DNA from: Phormidium ambiguum IAM M-71
Lineage (GTDB): Bacteria; Cyanobacteriota; Cyanobacteriia; Cyanobacteriales; Aerosakkonemataceae
Direction of reading: 5' to 3'
DNA length: 64,000 bases
NCBI RefSeq assembly: GCF_001904725.1
Contig: NZ_MRCE01000004.1
Coordinates: 118,406-182,405 of the forward strand
This document shows positions 28,279-37,707 of this stretch, piece after piece (the stretch's first letter is position 1; every line of letters begins with the position of its first letter). The notes under the pieces were generated by a model. That model was not told the DNA's origin, did not search any database, and saw nothing but the letters and a program-made list of their open reading frames with translations. A program made the position numbers and the translations under genes.

Positions 28279-28300
28279 GCCCGGAAATCAATTTCCGGGC
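28279..28300. repeat. Perfect 10-bp-stem palindrome
   Basis: GCCCGGAAAT and ATTTCCGGGC pair around two bases in the 195-bp gap between the alkylsulfatase gene and the GH13 frame. There is no T-run after it, so a classical terminator is doubtful, but it could still stall or protect the upstream transcript. It resembles short palindromes dispersed in many cyanobacterial genomes. Confidence 0.7.
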
Positions 28301-28390
28301 TAATAGCTCATACTATTTCATTCCTGTGGTAGAAGTGTAATGTTTGATTTTTATCTAATATAAAATTTGCTTGATTTATGGATATAACCT

Positions 28391-30061
28391 GTGACAAGCT
28401 CAATTGAATTTAAGTTATTTGCACCAAATAATCAAAAAGCAGATTTGATTGGCTCTTTTAATGATTGGCAAGAAATGTCAATGATTAAAGGTAAAGATGG
28501 ATATTTTCGGGTTTCTATAGACTTGAAAGATGGTATTTATCAGTATAAGTTTCGTGTCCAAAGTAATGAATGGGTAGAAGTAGTCGATCCCTACGCCACA
28601 GAAATAGATCCTCAAACTTCTGGTGCTGTAGTGCGAGTAAAAAAAGGAAAAAGAGTTCTTGATACTTATGTTTGGCAACATGATGATAAACCGTTAGCTG
28701 ATAACCATGAATTAGTAATATATGAATTGCACGTTGCTGACTTTTCTAGTAGTGATGCGAACTCGGAAAAAAGAGAGGTGTTAAAGCAATTAATTGATAA
28801 GTTGGATTACTTAAAAGAATTAGGAATTAATGCTATAGAATTAATGCCATTAAATGAGCATCCTGGTAAATATAATTGGGGTTATTTAGTCAGTAATTTC
28901 TTTGCTTTAGAAAACAGTTATGGCTTCCCGGAAGATTTTAAAAGGTTAGTTGATGAGTGTCATGCTAGGGGGATTCGCGTCATACTTGATGGGATTTATA
29001 ATCACTCTGCGTCAGAATGTCCTTTGCTAAAGATCGATCGCACTTACTGGTACTATTCCACAAAAAAAGAACACAAAAAAGAAAGTGATTATTGGGGGCC
29101 AGAATTTAATTATGAATACTACGATGAGAAATTAGATATTCGTCCCGCTTAGCAATTTATCGGTGATGTCGTGCGGTTTTGGATTCAAGAATATCACATT
29201 GATGGGATTCGCTTTGATGCTGTTTCGCAACTTGCTAGTCTTGATATTGAAAAACCGAATTTTGATTTTATTAATTGGATTACTGACGAAGCTAAAAAAG
29301 CGGCAGGAAATAAACCTTTTTATAACATTGCTGAGTGCATTCCTGAAGAACCAAGTCTGATCGCTCCTCATGGGCCGATGGATGGTTCTTGGCATGAAAG
29401 TTTTCATCAATTTATCTTAGAACATTTGTGCAGCGACACCTTCAATTTAGATGAATTGACAGAAGTTTTAAATCCAAAGCAGCAGAATTATCCAACTACT
29501 AATAAGTTAATTAATTACTTAGCTACTCATGACCAAGAACGGCTTCTAGAACAACTTGGGAAGATTGGTATTTTTGACAAAGCTGCTTTTAAAAGAGCGA
29601 AGTTGGGAGCAGTTTTGTTAATGACAGCAGTGGGAGTACCAATGATTTGGATGGGAGAAGAGTTTGGTGAGAGTAAACGCAAACCTAAATCTACAGATAA
29701 ACCAACTCCTATAAAATGGAATTTGTTAGAAAACCAACCCAATCATGATTTGTTTGAGTATTACAAAAAGTTGATTAATCTGCGAAAACAAAATCCAGCA
29801 CTTCACAGTGAAAATGTAGAGTTATTCCATCAAGATTCAGAAAATAAAGTATTAGCTTATCAGCGTTGGAATCAAGAAGGAGCGCGAGTAGTGGTAGTCG
29901 CTAATTTTTCTGACAAAAACTTAGCTGGATACAAAATTAATCAATTTCCCGATCGGAACAATTGGTCTAATTGGTTAGAAGGTAATGATTTAGAAGCAAA
30001 AGACAATCAATTAATAGTTGATTTGGGTGAAAAGGAAGCTAAAGTTTTTGTTTCTAAGTAG
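28391..30061 (+). pseudogene. GH13 alpha-amylase-family enzyme interrupted by an in-frame TAG
   Basis: One frame from GTG 28391 to 30061 encodes an N-terminal CBM48-like domain (FKLFAPNNQKADLIGSFNDW) and a GH13 barrel, but codon 254 is TAG (29150-29152). Catalytic regions lie on both sides: DGIYNH before; GIRFDAVSQ (nucleophile Asp), NIAECIPEE (acid/base Glu) and ATHDQER after. The downstream half keeps the same frame for 302 more codons without a stop. I expect a Trp here from relatives, so TGG to TAG is the simplest change. The first half alone lacks the catalytic residues. The family acts on alpha-glucans (branching, debranching or trehalose-forming); the exact specificity is not clear. 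Confidence 0.87.
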
Positions 30062-30194
30062 TGATATATGTTCTTATTGCTAAAATTACTGCGATTGCGT
30101 TTAGTGTTCGCTACGTAAGCTAGCCATAGGAGTGATGCGGGGAGTCGAGCCAAAGCACTATTTTGAAATAGTGGCGATCCAATGGAGAAGCAAT

Positions 30195-30752
30195 ATGGAT
30201 CAACAGAAACAAATGCCAGGAATGAGCTGGAACAGATTCGCGGCGATGATCGCGGCCTCAACTTTCATCATGTTCTTCTTGATGTATCAGCTCATATACT
30301 CACTCGATCACGCAATGTTTAGTGTAAACCGACTAGTCGCCTCATTGGTGATGGGGTGCGTGATGACTGTTGTGATGCTTTCCTTTATGTGGTCGATGTA
30401 CCGAGGAGTAGGAATCAAGATTGCAGTTCTCGGTTTGGCTACTGCGCTCGGCTTGATTCTGCTCTCCGTGAATAGAAACCAGGCGCTGATCGCAGATGTC
30501 AACTTCATGAAGTCGATGATTCCCCACCACTCAATTGCCATTAACAATGCGCGGAAGGCAAGCATTAGCGATCCGCGAGTCCGCAAGCTTGCGGATGAGA
30601 TAATTGAGTCGCAGGTTCGTGAAATAGTTGTGATGCAGTCGCTCCTTGATGATATTGCCCGGAACGGAGAACGAGGGGCAGCAGAGCTTCCCGCTCGCTC
30701 GACCGAAATAACCCCCGATATGGAGGGCAAGATTAGAGAAGCAGTGCAGTAA
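30195..30752 (+). CDS. DUF305 membrane protein
   Basis: A 185-residue protein starting at ATG 30195 (GGAG upstream). Three hydrophobic segments (about 19-38, 47-68 and 74-91) are followed by a DUF305 domain: [19 protein letters not shown] and [15 protein letters not shown]305 belongs to a ferritin-like helical fold, and the HH pair may bind metal; many members accompany copper-resistance genes. Here no such gene is present. It is GC-richer than the GH13 frame before it and adjoins an AraC-type remnant, suggesting that both came in together. Confidence 0.87.
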   Translation: MDQQKQMPGMSWNRFAAMIAASTFIMFFLMYQLIYSLDHAMFSVNRLVASLVMGCVMTVVMLSFMWSMYRGVGIKIAVLGLATALGLILLSVNRNQALIADVNFMKSMIPHHSIAINNARKASISDPRVRKLADEIIESQVREIVVMQSLLDDIARNGERGAAELPARSTEITPDMEGKIREAVQ

Positions 30753-30777
30753 ATAAGTGGGTTTTCCAGAGATACGT

Positions 30778-30936
30778 CTAAATCTGGCTGGCAATGGGCA
30801 TTTCGATCGTCGCCAGCAGATAGTGCATAGGATCGTACAAGTAGCGATCGCTACCCAGAATAACTTCCTTGCTGCCCTGCGCGATCGCACAAAAAGCAGG
30901 GAAAGAGACACCATGAACGCATTCTGAAGGCGAGGA
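30778..30936 (-). pseudogene. Remnant of an AraC-family regulator (N-terminal domain)
   Basis: The minus-strand frame ending at TAG 30778-30780 reads VSFPAFCAIAQGSKEVILG, then SDRYLYDPMHYLLATIEMPI, matching the AraC N-terminal effector-domain pattern (cupin-like strand, GSKEVILG, YDP-x-x-YLL). It is cut off at both ends: a stop at 30778 replaces the rest of the domain and the DNA-binding part, and a TAA lies just upstream in frame. This is a decayed fragment, not a gene. It lies directly after the DUF305 gene, in opposite orientation. Confidence 0.65.
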
Positions 30937-30971
30937 GTGCTCGCACCGTTAATTTCTGGAGATGTCTAATA

Positions 30972-31760
30972 TTAAGAAAGACGAGTTACAGTTTGATTTA
31001 TGCGAGGTCTACCAAAACGTTCCCAAGCATTACCACCGCGCAAAAACAGTTCCATCCAACGAATAGTTTCTCCGGTTGATGTTTCCCATCCCGAACTTCC
31101 GGGCGAAAATGCTAAAGTACCTTCGGGGACGCGAAAACTGCCATCGGAATAAATCGCATCGCTGACCACATCTCCGACTCTAATTACTACTTTTTCTTCT
31201 GGTTTTAAGTTAATTGTGTGGGCAGGAATAGTGGTTTTGATGTTACCATAGCCATCGATCCAAGCTACTCTATCTATTGGTGCGTCGGGTATTTGTTCTG
31301 GTTGGATTTGTTCTCCTAAAACACTGAGATCTCCTTTAGCGATCGCACCCGCAGCAGTGGGGAAAACGTCGCGCGATCGAAACTGCGAACCTCCCCTAGA
31401 AACTTTGATTGTATGCAAAGCTTGAGCATGATTTTTAATAAAAGAAAGGGTGTAACCTGCAAAAACTCCCACAACTTTCACATCATTAGGTAACAAAGCA
31501 TAAGTTAATCCTTCCCCCTCGTTATTTTGCCTTGCTTCGGGGTTATCTTGTCGGGGAGCACAGTTATGATAAATTAAGCGATTTTTTGGCCCTTTATTTA
31601 AACCCAATTGCGCCACCCAAAAACCCGTTGCTAAAGTACTAAAAGGAGGCACTGAAAGACAGTGAATCTGCGCTTCCGGTATCTCGGCTAACAAACGTTG
31701 AGTTACTTCTGCAAAAGCTGGATCGCCATTCCCGTAATCTGCAATTAAGTTAAGCAACAT
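30972..31760 (-). CDS. SAM hydroxide adenosyltransferase-like protein (DUF62)
   Basis: A 262-residue protein of the SAM hydrolase/fluorinase-like family, which in most members cleaves S-adenosylmethionine with water to adenosine and methionine. The N-terminal Asp is in LIADYGNGDPAFAEV, and the central and C-terminal domains contain FRSRDVFPTAAGAIA, DRVAWIDGYGNIKTTIP and FSPGSSGWETSTG. The segments differ from the textbook version, so the reaction should be regarded as likely, not certain. Stand-alone gene. Confidence 0.83.
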   Translation of the reverse strand: MLLNLIADYGNGDPAFAEVTQRLLAEIPEAQIHCLSVPPFSTLATGFWVAQLGLNKGPKNRLIYHNCAPRQDNPEARQNNEGEGLTYALLPNDVKVVGVFAGYTLSFIKNHAQALHTIKVSRGGSQFRSRDVFPTAAGAIAKGDLSVLGEQIQPEQIPDAPIDRVAWIDGYGNIKTTIPAHTINLKPEEKVVIRVGDVVSDAIYSDGSFRVPEGTLAFSPGSSGWETSTGETIRWMELFLRGGNAWERFGRPRINQTVTRLS

Positions 31761-31895
31761 ACTATTTTTACCCTTAACATTATTACTTTAAACATATCCA
31801 GTATATTTTAACTTTTGTCTGAATATCTAAAGTGTTACAATATTAACAAGTAACCAGTTTTTTCCTAAATATTCTTTAATTTCCGAAGGTTATAT

Positions 31896-32345
31896 ATGAC
31901 TTGCCTTAATTACTTTTATCAACTATTATCTCGTCGAGAATATAGCGTCCGAGAGCTAGAAAAAAAAGGCCAAGAAAAAGGATTTGAACAAAACGAAATT
32001 ACAGCAGCAATTAATCACTTACAAAATTTAGGTTATCAGTCTGACACCCGTTTAGTAGAAAGCTTAATTGCCTCTTCTCAAGGAAAGTTTGGCAAGTCTA
32101 TGGTCAAACGCAAGTGTTTTGAAAAAGGCATTGCCAGTGATGTATTTGAACAAGTTTGGTCAGCGCAAGAAGAAAATGAAGAAACCGACGATTTAGCGGA
32201 TTTAAAAGCAAAGGTAATGCGGAAATATCATATTGCCGACTTTGGAAATATTGACCCAAAAACTAAAAGTAAACTGGTTAACTATCTTCAATATCGTGGG
32301 TTTAATGCTTGGCAAGTTTTAGCACAATGGCAAGAAGATGAATAA
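31896..32345 (+). CDS. recX: RecX regulatory protein
   Basis: A 149-residue RecX-family protein, modulator of RecA filaments. Typical helical repeats are present: FYQLLSRREYSVRELEKKG, ITAAINHLQNLGYQSD, LVESLIASSQGKFGKSMVKRK and a C-terminal VNYLQYRGFNAWQVLAQ. Length is normal. recA is not adjacent. The gene is followed by a palindrome at 32354 that probably terminates both this transcript and the convergent dps. Confidence 0.88.
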   Translation: MTCLNYFYQLLSRREYSVRELEKKGQEKGFEQNEITAAINHLQNLGYQSDTRLVESLIASSQGKFGKSMVKRKCFEKGIASDVFEQVWSAQEENEETDDLADLKAKVMRKYHIADFGNIDPKTKSKLVNYLQYRGFNAWQVLAQWQEDE

Positions 32346-32353
32346 ATAACCAC

Positions 32354-32386
32354 AAATCCCCGACTTCTTAAAGAAGTCGGGGATTT
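32354..32386. terminator. Bidirectional terminator-like palindrome between recX and dps
   Basis: AAATCCCCGACTTCTT and AAGAAGTCGGGGATTT form a near-perfect hairpin with A/T-rich flanks on both strands, between two convergent genes (stops at 32345 and 32395). The position and the T-rich run after each arm fit a bidirectional rho-independent terminator. The core is shared with the palindrome at 18936-18968. Confidence 0.75.
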
Positions 32387-32394
32387 TAATTAAA

Positions 32395-32940
32395 CTATTT
32401 GCTATTTGCTTCCACTGGAACTCTTAAATCAGAGGATAACTTACCATCTGGGGAAATTTGTTCGCCTTCAATAAAGGAACGCAACATCCATGCCATTTCC
32501 TCATGTTGTTCCATCAATCCTGTGAGGAAATCGGCTGTACCTTGATCGTGAAATTTTTCCCCTGTTTGGTCTACATGATCGCGCAAATTGCGGATAACTT
32601 GTTCATGATCTGATACTAAATTTTCTACCATGCCGTAAGCATTGGGGAGAGTTCCTGCATCTTCTTTAAGAGAAGCGTTTTCCAGAAAACCTTTGGCTGT
32701 GCCAATAGGATAACCACCTAAAGCACGAATTCGTTCTGCAAGTGCATCAATATTAGCTGTTAATGCTGTATATTGTTCTTCCCACAATGTATGTAGAGAA
32801 CGGAACTGTGGGCCAACTACATCCCAGTGATATTTTTTGGTTTTAATTAACAGTAAATAAGCATCTGATAGGTCACGATTTAATAAATCAATGACACCTT
32901 GACGTTGTTCTTGTGATAATCCTATGTTCAATGGGCGCAT
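32395..32940 (-). CDS. dps: Dps-family ferritin-like DNA-protecting protein
   Basis: A 181-residue four-helix protein from the ATG at 32940 (MRPLNIGLSQEQ). The ferroxidase motif of Dps is visible: KKYHWDVVGPQFRSLHTLWEEQY, then IDALAERIRALGG. The C-terminal helix is long and carries MEQHEEMAWMLRSFIEG. Dps proteins store iron and shield DNA under oxidative and starvation stress. The frame extends to 33012, but the upstream residues are not Dps-like. Confidence 0.92.
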   Translation of the reverse strand: MRPLNIGLSQEQRQGVIDLLNRDLSDAYLLLIKTKKYHWDVVGPQFRSLHTLWEEQYTALTANIDALAERIRALGGYPIGTAKGFLENASLKEDAGTLPNAYGMVENLVSDHEQVIRNLRDHVDQTGEKFHDQGTADFLTGLMEQHEEMAWMLRSFIEGEQISPDGKLSSDLRVPVEANSK

Positions 32941-33172
32941 AATTTTTTTTTGTTTTCCTACACTGTATCCTAAATATTTATTGCAACAAATTTTGGTTGG
33001 TAGTCGCATCAACCAAATGGGAGATAAAATATATTTTACTCATCATTATTTAGAGCGATTTGTATAAATCATCGCCTGGTAAATAATAAGTTTGAACAAT
33101 TACATTTTTTATGTCTTATAGTGGATGCGCTGACCTTTCGGAAGAGAGATAATTATTTAATTTACGAGTTTT

Positions 33173-34747
33173 TCAAATCTCGAAAGGTTTGATTTTGCTT
33201 TCATACCATTGTTGTTGATATCTCTCGGCAATAAAAGGGCGAATCACAAATTTGGGAGGAGTTCCCGATCGCACGTCAATCCGCAAAAAGGAATAGGGTC
33301 TGCGTTTGTGGGAACCTTGACCGTTACGCCCAACAAAAAGTAGCGATCGGGCCACCGTCCGAATATCTTTTTGGGAGAAACTTTCTATCTGTTCTGTTAT
33401 TTCTAAACCTTCCTCTCTTTGGCGACGCAAACTATAACCACTGCCGCCACAAACAATCCAATTAAGATGTGAATCGGCGTGTCCAGTATTAGTAGTACGG
33501 AGATATTCTAAACAGTGAGCATGACCAGTTAAAACTAAATCTACCAAAGGTCGATCGCCAGCTAAATTACCCACAGCTTTTGCTACTTCATCCAACACCT
33601 CACGCAAGCGATTTCGCACCGCTAAAGTTTGGGATTGATACCACTTTGTTGCTTCGGTTACATACGGAGGATGATGTAAATAAATAACTCTACCGCGTAC
33701 TGAATCTGTATGCCAAGACTCAATTAATCTTTGTTGTAACCAATTTAATTGTTCCCAATCAACGGTAACTTCTCCTGTGGCATTTAACTGCTTATCAACA
33801 TCATTTTCAATTTCTTCTAATTGCTGTAGTTTAGTACGTAAATCATCCAACATTTCCGCTTCTTCAGGGCGATCGGGATTCAGAGAATTTATAGTTTGAA
33901 AAATTTCTTGCTGTTGTCGTCTGGCATCAGCACGCCGTTTTTCTAATATACGACGATTTGCTTCTCCTTCAGCATCTTTCGACAAAGGTAAAGGTGCATT
34001 GAAAGTATTAGAATCCAACGCAAAGAAATCAATATCTCCACAACGGAAAGTGTAATAACGATTTGGTAATCTAGTGAATTCTTTAGGTTGGTAACGCAAA
34101 CAACGCCCGGTTTTTGTCTTGGCATTGTAGTAGCGATCGAGATGTTCCTCTAACTGTTGTCTATTATTAATGGAACACAGATAATCTAAAAAAGCTTTGG
34201 CGTAAGCTTCTCCTTGAAATGAACCATGCCAACCAGCATCAAAATCAATTCGGGAACGAAATAGACGACGAATGGGTAATGCAGATTGGGCTAATAATCC
34301 ATAAACAAATGGTAAATCATAATAATCATGATTGCCGGGTACTAAAAAAAATGGCTGATTAAATAACATTTGTTCGTATTTAATATTTTTAGGGGTTTCG
34401 CCACCAACTAAAAATTCCCGATACGGATCGATAAAGTTTTTGTGATAATACTCTCTAGAACCAACTAAATAAACAACATCACCTGTATGGATGACAAATC
34501 GACAATCATCCCGATGTTGTAACATTTGTTCGGCAATTTTGCGTTGAGGATGATGTCCGCGATGGGCACCAGAACCACTATCTCCCACTACTAAAAAAGA
34601 GAATTCGGGCCGATCTTCTTGTCCATCATCAATTACTAACTGAGTTTGATCGATTCCTCGATCGACAATTATTGGATCTTGCCATCTGACTCTTTGTTTC
34701 ATTTTTTGGATTTTCATCCCAATGGGAGGATCGGATACAAATTCCAT
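33173..34747 (-). CDS. Calcineurin-like metallophosphoesterase
   Basis: A 524-residue protein with all metal-binding blocks of the family: VVGDSGSGAHRGHHPQ, VIHTGDVVYL, VPGNHDYYDLP, YLHHPPYVTEA and LTGHAHCLEYL. A coiled-coil insert (about 255-310, rich in Arg, Glu and Gln) separates the blocks, and the C-terminus has GSGYSLRRQREEG. Substrate unknown: it may be a nucleotide, a protein or a phospholipid. The ATG at 34747 is used; no clear ribosome binding site. Confidence 0.88.
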   Translation of the reverse strand: MEFVSDPPIGMKIQKMKQRVRWQDPIIVDRGIDQTQLVIDDGQEDRPEFSFLVVGDSGSGAHRGHHPQRKIAEQMLQHRDDCRFVIHTGDVVYLVGSREYYHKNFIDPYREFLVGGETPKNIKYEQMLFNQPFFLVPGNHDYYDLPFVYGLLAQSALPIRRLFRSRIDFDAGWHGSFQGEAYAKAFLDYLCSINNRQQLEEHLDRYYNAKTKTGRCLRYQPKEFTRLPNRYYTFRCGDIDFFALDSNTFNAPLPLSKDAEGEANRRILEKRRADARRQQQEIFQTINSLNPDRPEEAEMLDDLRTKLQQLEEIENDVDKQLNATGEVTVDWEQLNWLQQRLIESWHTDSVRGRVIYLHHPPYVTEATKWYQSQTLAVRNRLREVLDEVAKAVGNLAGDRPLVDLVLTGHAHCLEYLRTTNTGHADSHLNWIVCGGSGYSLRRQREEGLEITEQIESFSQKDIRTVARSLLFVGRNGQGSHKRRPYSFLRIDVRSGTPPKFVIRPFIAERYQQQWYESKIKPFEI

Positions 34748-34871
34748 ACTTGTTGCTGAATAATTTACTTTGTGGCGATCGCACTTACTTCTGCTCTCTG
34801 CCTTATCCTAGAATAAAGTCACTGGTAATCTAGTGAGCATTACACCTGATCGATAGGCAAAGGGAGTCCCG

Positions 34872-37604
34872 ATGAAGCGCAAGAATCCAAAAGTCCTCGC
34901 CTTGATGCTGCAAAGCAGTGTCGTCCTTTCTACTTTTCTGTTTTCTCTTGGTCTTGCTAGCGCCCAAACAACTGCACCTACAAGCCCAAAAATTAGCAAT
35001 CTGGAACGACAAGAGCTCAGACAATTAAGAGAAGAAAGGCGCATTCAACAACAAGTTCAAGCGGAGGCAAATCTTGCTTTCAGTCGGACTACAACTTTAT
35101 TTAATATTTTGTTGGCTATTTTAGGTTTACTTTTGACTGCTTCTTTGGTAGCAATTTTTCTGTTGCGGCGATCGGTATTGCGAGAGGTGGGAGTTGTTGT
35201 TAAAGATCATCTTAGTGGGTTAAAAGATTTAGAATTGAAATTGGCTAGTGCTAGTCAAGAAGTACAAAATATTTTGTTAGTTGCATCAGATTTACAAAAG
35301 AAGCTGAACGAACAAGTAGAGGAATTTCAAGTAGAAATTGACGATCGCTACGAGGATGTATCGCATATTGCATCGGAGTTGTCTCAGTCTAAGAAACAAG
35401 CTTTAAAAGAATTGGAAACGCAACTGAAAGATGCTCAATTAGCTTTGGTAGAAGTAAGTAATGAGTTTAAGTTGCATTTGGTGGAATTGCGATCGGATGC
35501 TCAATATCAAAGAAATTCGGCGGTTGAAAATTTAGAAAAGTTGGCAGGTGAATTCACTCCGCATTTAGAAAAGGTGAAAGCAGACACCGAAGCACAAGGA
35601 AAATCGATAATTCATAACTTGGAAAAATCCAAAACCGATTTTGGTTCCCAATTAAATATTTTACTGGCAGATGTACAGAAACAACGGGATTTACTGACGG
35701 AGAATTTGCAAAAGTTAAGTGCAGATTTTGCGCCGTTGGTTTCGCAACTCCAATCAGAAGTTAAATCCCAAAAAGATACGACTCTGCAAAATTTAAAACA
35801 GGCGGAAACTGATTTTGATAGTAAGTTAGTGGCGTTGCATTTGGATACACAAACACAACGCGATCGCATTCTGCAAAACCTGCAACAATTAGAAGCCGAA
35901 TTTTCTCCTCAACTTTCGGCAATTCAAGCTAATACAGAACAGAAAGCCAAGGAACTGCATAATGCAACTATGCAGAAGATGGAAAAATTAAGTGTGGAAA
36001 TGACCAAGGAATTAGATGGTTCAAAATCTCAAATTCTTGGCAGAATGAATGAAACTCTGCAAAGGTTACAGGCTTTAGAAACAGACTTTACTACACAGGT
36101 GGCGAGTTGGCGATCGGAAATTACCACCAGCAAGGAACAAACTTTGCAAAATCTGCAAGGTTTGGACGAGGAAGTGAGAAATCAGTTGACTAGGTTACAG
36201 TCAGGAATTGCCAGCAAACAAGCAGAAACTCAACAAGTTTTGGCTCAGTTAAACGGCGAAATTAAAAATCAATTAGCTCAATTACAAGCAGAAATTCAAA
36301 AGCAACAAAGTGCAAGTCAATCTAATTTGCAAAAATTAGAAGCAGCAGTCAAAAATCAATTAAATCAACTGGAAATAGCAGTTAAAAAACAACAGGAAGC
36401 TAGTCACAATAATTTGGAACAATTAGCCAAGGAAGCCGCAGCTTTTGTATCTCAATTCCAAACGGAAATTCAAGCCAGAAAAGAACAAGTATTGCAGAAT
36501 TTGGGAGAATCAGAACATTCTGTTTCACACAAACTGAGTGCAATTGAATCAGATGCGATAACACAAAAAGCGCATATTTTGCAAAGATTAGCTGATACTT
36601 CTTCAGATGCGATCGCGCAAACATTAATCCCCGAAACTCATCACCAATTGCAAACTTTAAATGAGCAAATCCAAAAATTAAAAGCTAACCATCCTGACTT
36701 GTTCTTATCACCTGATGATTACTTGAATCAAGGTAATGCTTTGTTTGCTGAAGGTGAATATGAGGAAGCTATTTCTAAATACGATCGCGCGATCGAATAC
36801 ACTACTGATAACACGCAAGCTTGGTATCAGAAAGGTTTAGCTTATTGGGAATTGAAGAAGTACGAACAAGCGATCGCTTCCTTTGATAAAGTGTTAGAAA
36901 TTAATCCCGAAGATATCGACAGTTTGTATCATCGCGGTTTAGCATTGAAGGAATTGAGACGCTTTGAACCTGCATTAGCGATCTTTAATAAAGTAACGCA
37001 ACTGCAAGAAACTCATCACAAAGCGTGGTTACAAAAAGGGATGATTTTAGGTAAGCTGAAACGCCACGAAGATGCGATCGCAGCTTACGATATAGCTATT
37101 CAAATCAAACCAGATTATCACGAAGCTTGGGTCGATCGGGGAGTCGCTTTAGGAACCTTGCAACAACACGAAGAAGCGTTTCAATCCTTCGCACAAGCTA
37201 CTACTTTACAACCGGAAGATGGCGTAGCTTGGATAAATCAAGGTTTAGCTTTGGGGGTTTTAGAAAGATACGAAGACGCAATTTCGGCGTTTGAAAAAGC
37301 GATCGAATTAAATCCCGAATCTCACAAAGCTTGGAATTATAAGGGTGAAATGTTGGTGAAATTAGAACGAGATCAAGAAGCAATAGAAAGCTTTAGTCAC
37401 GCTACCAAAATTGAGCCAAAATATGCGCCAGCTTATTACAACAAAGCGATCTGTTTTGCACTGCAAGAAGAGGTAGAACAAGCGGTTGAAAACTTAGAAC
37501 AGGCGATTAGAATTAATCCCAAATATCGCCAAGAAGCAAAAAGCGATCGAGATTTTGAAGCGATATCAGAGGACGATCGTTTCTGGCAACTAATAGAAGG
37601 CTAA
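34872..37604 (+). CDS. Membrane-anchored coiled-coil and TPR protein
   Basis: A 910-residue protein. A hydrophobic segment at 7-30 ends in LASAQ (signal-peptide-like) and a second spans about 76-99 (NILLAILGLLLTASLVAIFLLRR). Residues 120-600 are a long, mostly uninterrupted coiled coil whose middle (about 213-357) is a regular 29-residue repeat (consensus QR-D-x-x-L-Q-N-L-x-x-L-x-x-x-F). Seven or more TPR units follow from about 635 to 900, for example AWYQKGLAYWELKKYEQAIASFDKVLEINP. It looks like a long tether presenting a TPR binding domain. Function unknown. Confidence 0.9.
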   Translation: MKRKNPKVLALMLQSSVVLSTFLFSLGLASAQTTAPTSPKISNLERQELRQLREERRIQQQVQAEANLAFSRTTTLFNILLAILGLLLTASLVAIFLLRRSVLREVGVVVKDHLSGLKDLELKLASASQEVQNILLVASDLQKKLNEQVEEFQVEIDDRYEDVSHIASELSQSKKQALKELETQLKDAQLALVEVSNEFKLHLVELRSDAQYQRNSAVENLEKLAGEFTPHLEKVKADTEAQGKSIIHNLEKSKTDFGSQLNILLADVQKQRDLLTENLQKLSADFAPLVSQLQSEVKSQKDTTLQNLKQAETDFDSKLVALHLDTQTQRDRILQNLQQLEAEFSPQLSAIQANTEQKAKELHNATMQKMEKLSVEMTKELDGSKSQILGRMNETLQRLQALETDFTTQVASWRSEITTSKEQTLQNLQGLDEEVRNQLTRLQSGIASKQAETQQVLAQLNGEIKNQLAQLQAEIQKQQSASQSNLQKLEAAVKNQLNQLEIAVKKQQEASHNNLEQLAKEAAAFVSQFQTEIQARKEQVLQNLGESEHSVSHKLSAIESDAITQKAHILQRLADTSSDAIAQTLIPETHHQLQTLNEQIQKLKANHPDLFLSPDDYLNQGNALFAEGEYEEAISKYDRAIEYTTDNTQAWYQKGLAYWELKKYEQAIASFDKVLEINPEDIDSLYHRGLALKELRRFEPALAIFNKVTQLQETHHKAWLQKGMILGKLKRHEDAIAAYDIAIQIKPDYHEAWVDRGVALGTLQQHEEAFQSFAQATTLQPEDGVAWINQGLALGVLERYEDAISAFEKAIELNPESHKAWNYKGEMLVKLERDQEAIESFSHATKIEPKYAPAYYNKAICFALQEEVEQAVENLEQAIRINPKYRQEAKSDRDFEAISEDDRFWQLIEG
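35508..35942 (+). repeat. Five 29-residue coiled-coil repeats
   Basis: In the coiled coil of the TPR protein the units begin QRNSAVENL, QGKSIIHNL, QRDLLTENL, QKDTTLQNL and QRDRILQNL, each 29 residues apart (87 bp). 29 equals 11+11+7, which suggests a coiled coil alternating hendecads and heptads rather than plain heptads. The repeats continue in degenerate form towards residue 600. Confidence 0.8.
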
Positions 37605-37609
37605 TTCCC

Positions 37610-37639
37610 GTAGGGTGCGTTACGCTACGCTAACGCACC
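37610..37639. repeat. Solo REP palindrome downstream of the TPR gene
   Basis: GTAGGGTGCGTTACGC followed by TACGCTAACGCACC is the same REP family as around the RAYT gene at 14.5 kb, closest to the unit at 15247-15277. It starts six bases after the TPR gene stop, so it could serve as its terminator. Confidence 0.83.
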
Positions 37640-37707
37640 GTCAATTATCTAAGGTGCATATAACCTGTTCTCTATTCCCTTTCAATCAAAATATAAGGAG
37701 AAAATTT

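Noticed and set aside
16285-29152. Possible recoding of TAG as a sense codon, because two genes contain one in-frame TAG
   Set aside because: Clearly normal genes in the window (glgA, the HAMP kinase, DoxX-like, Dps) end in TAG, so general recoding is not supported. Point mutations or sequence errors are simpler.
30531-30914. 127-codon minus-strand frame opposite the DUF305 gene
   Set aside because: It is out of frame with the recognisable AraC fragment and antisense to a good DUF305 gene.
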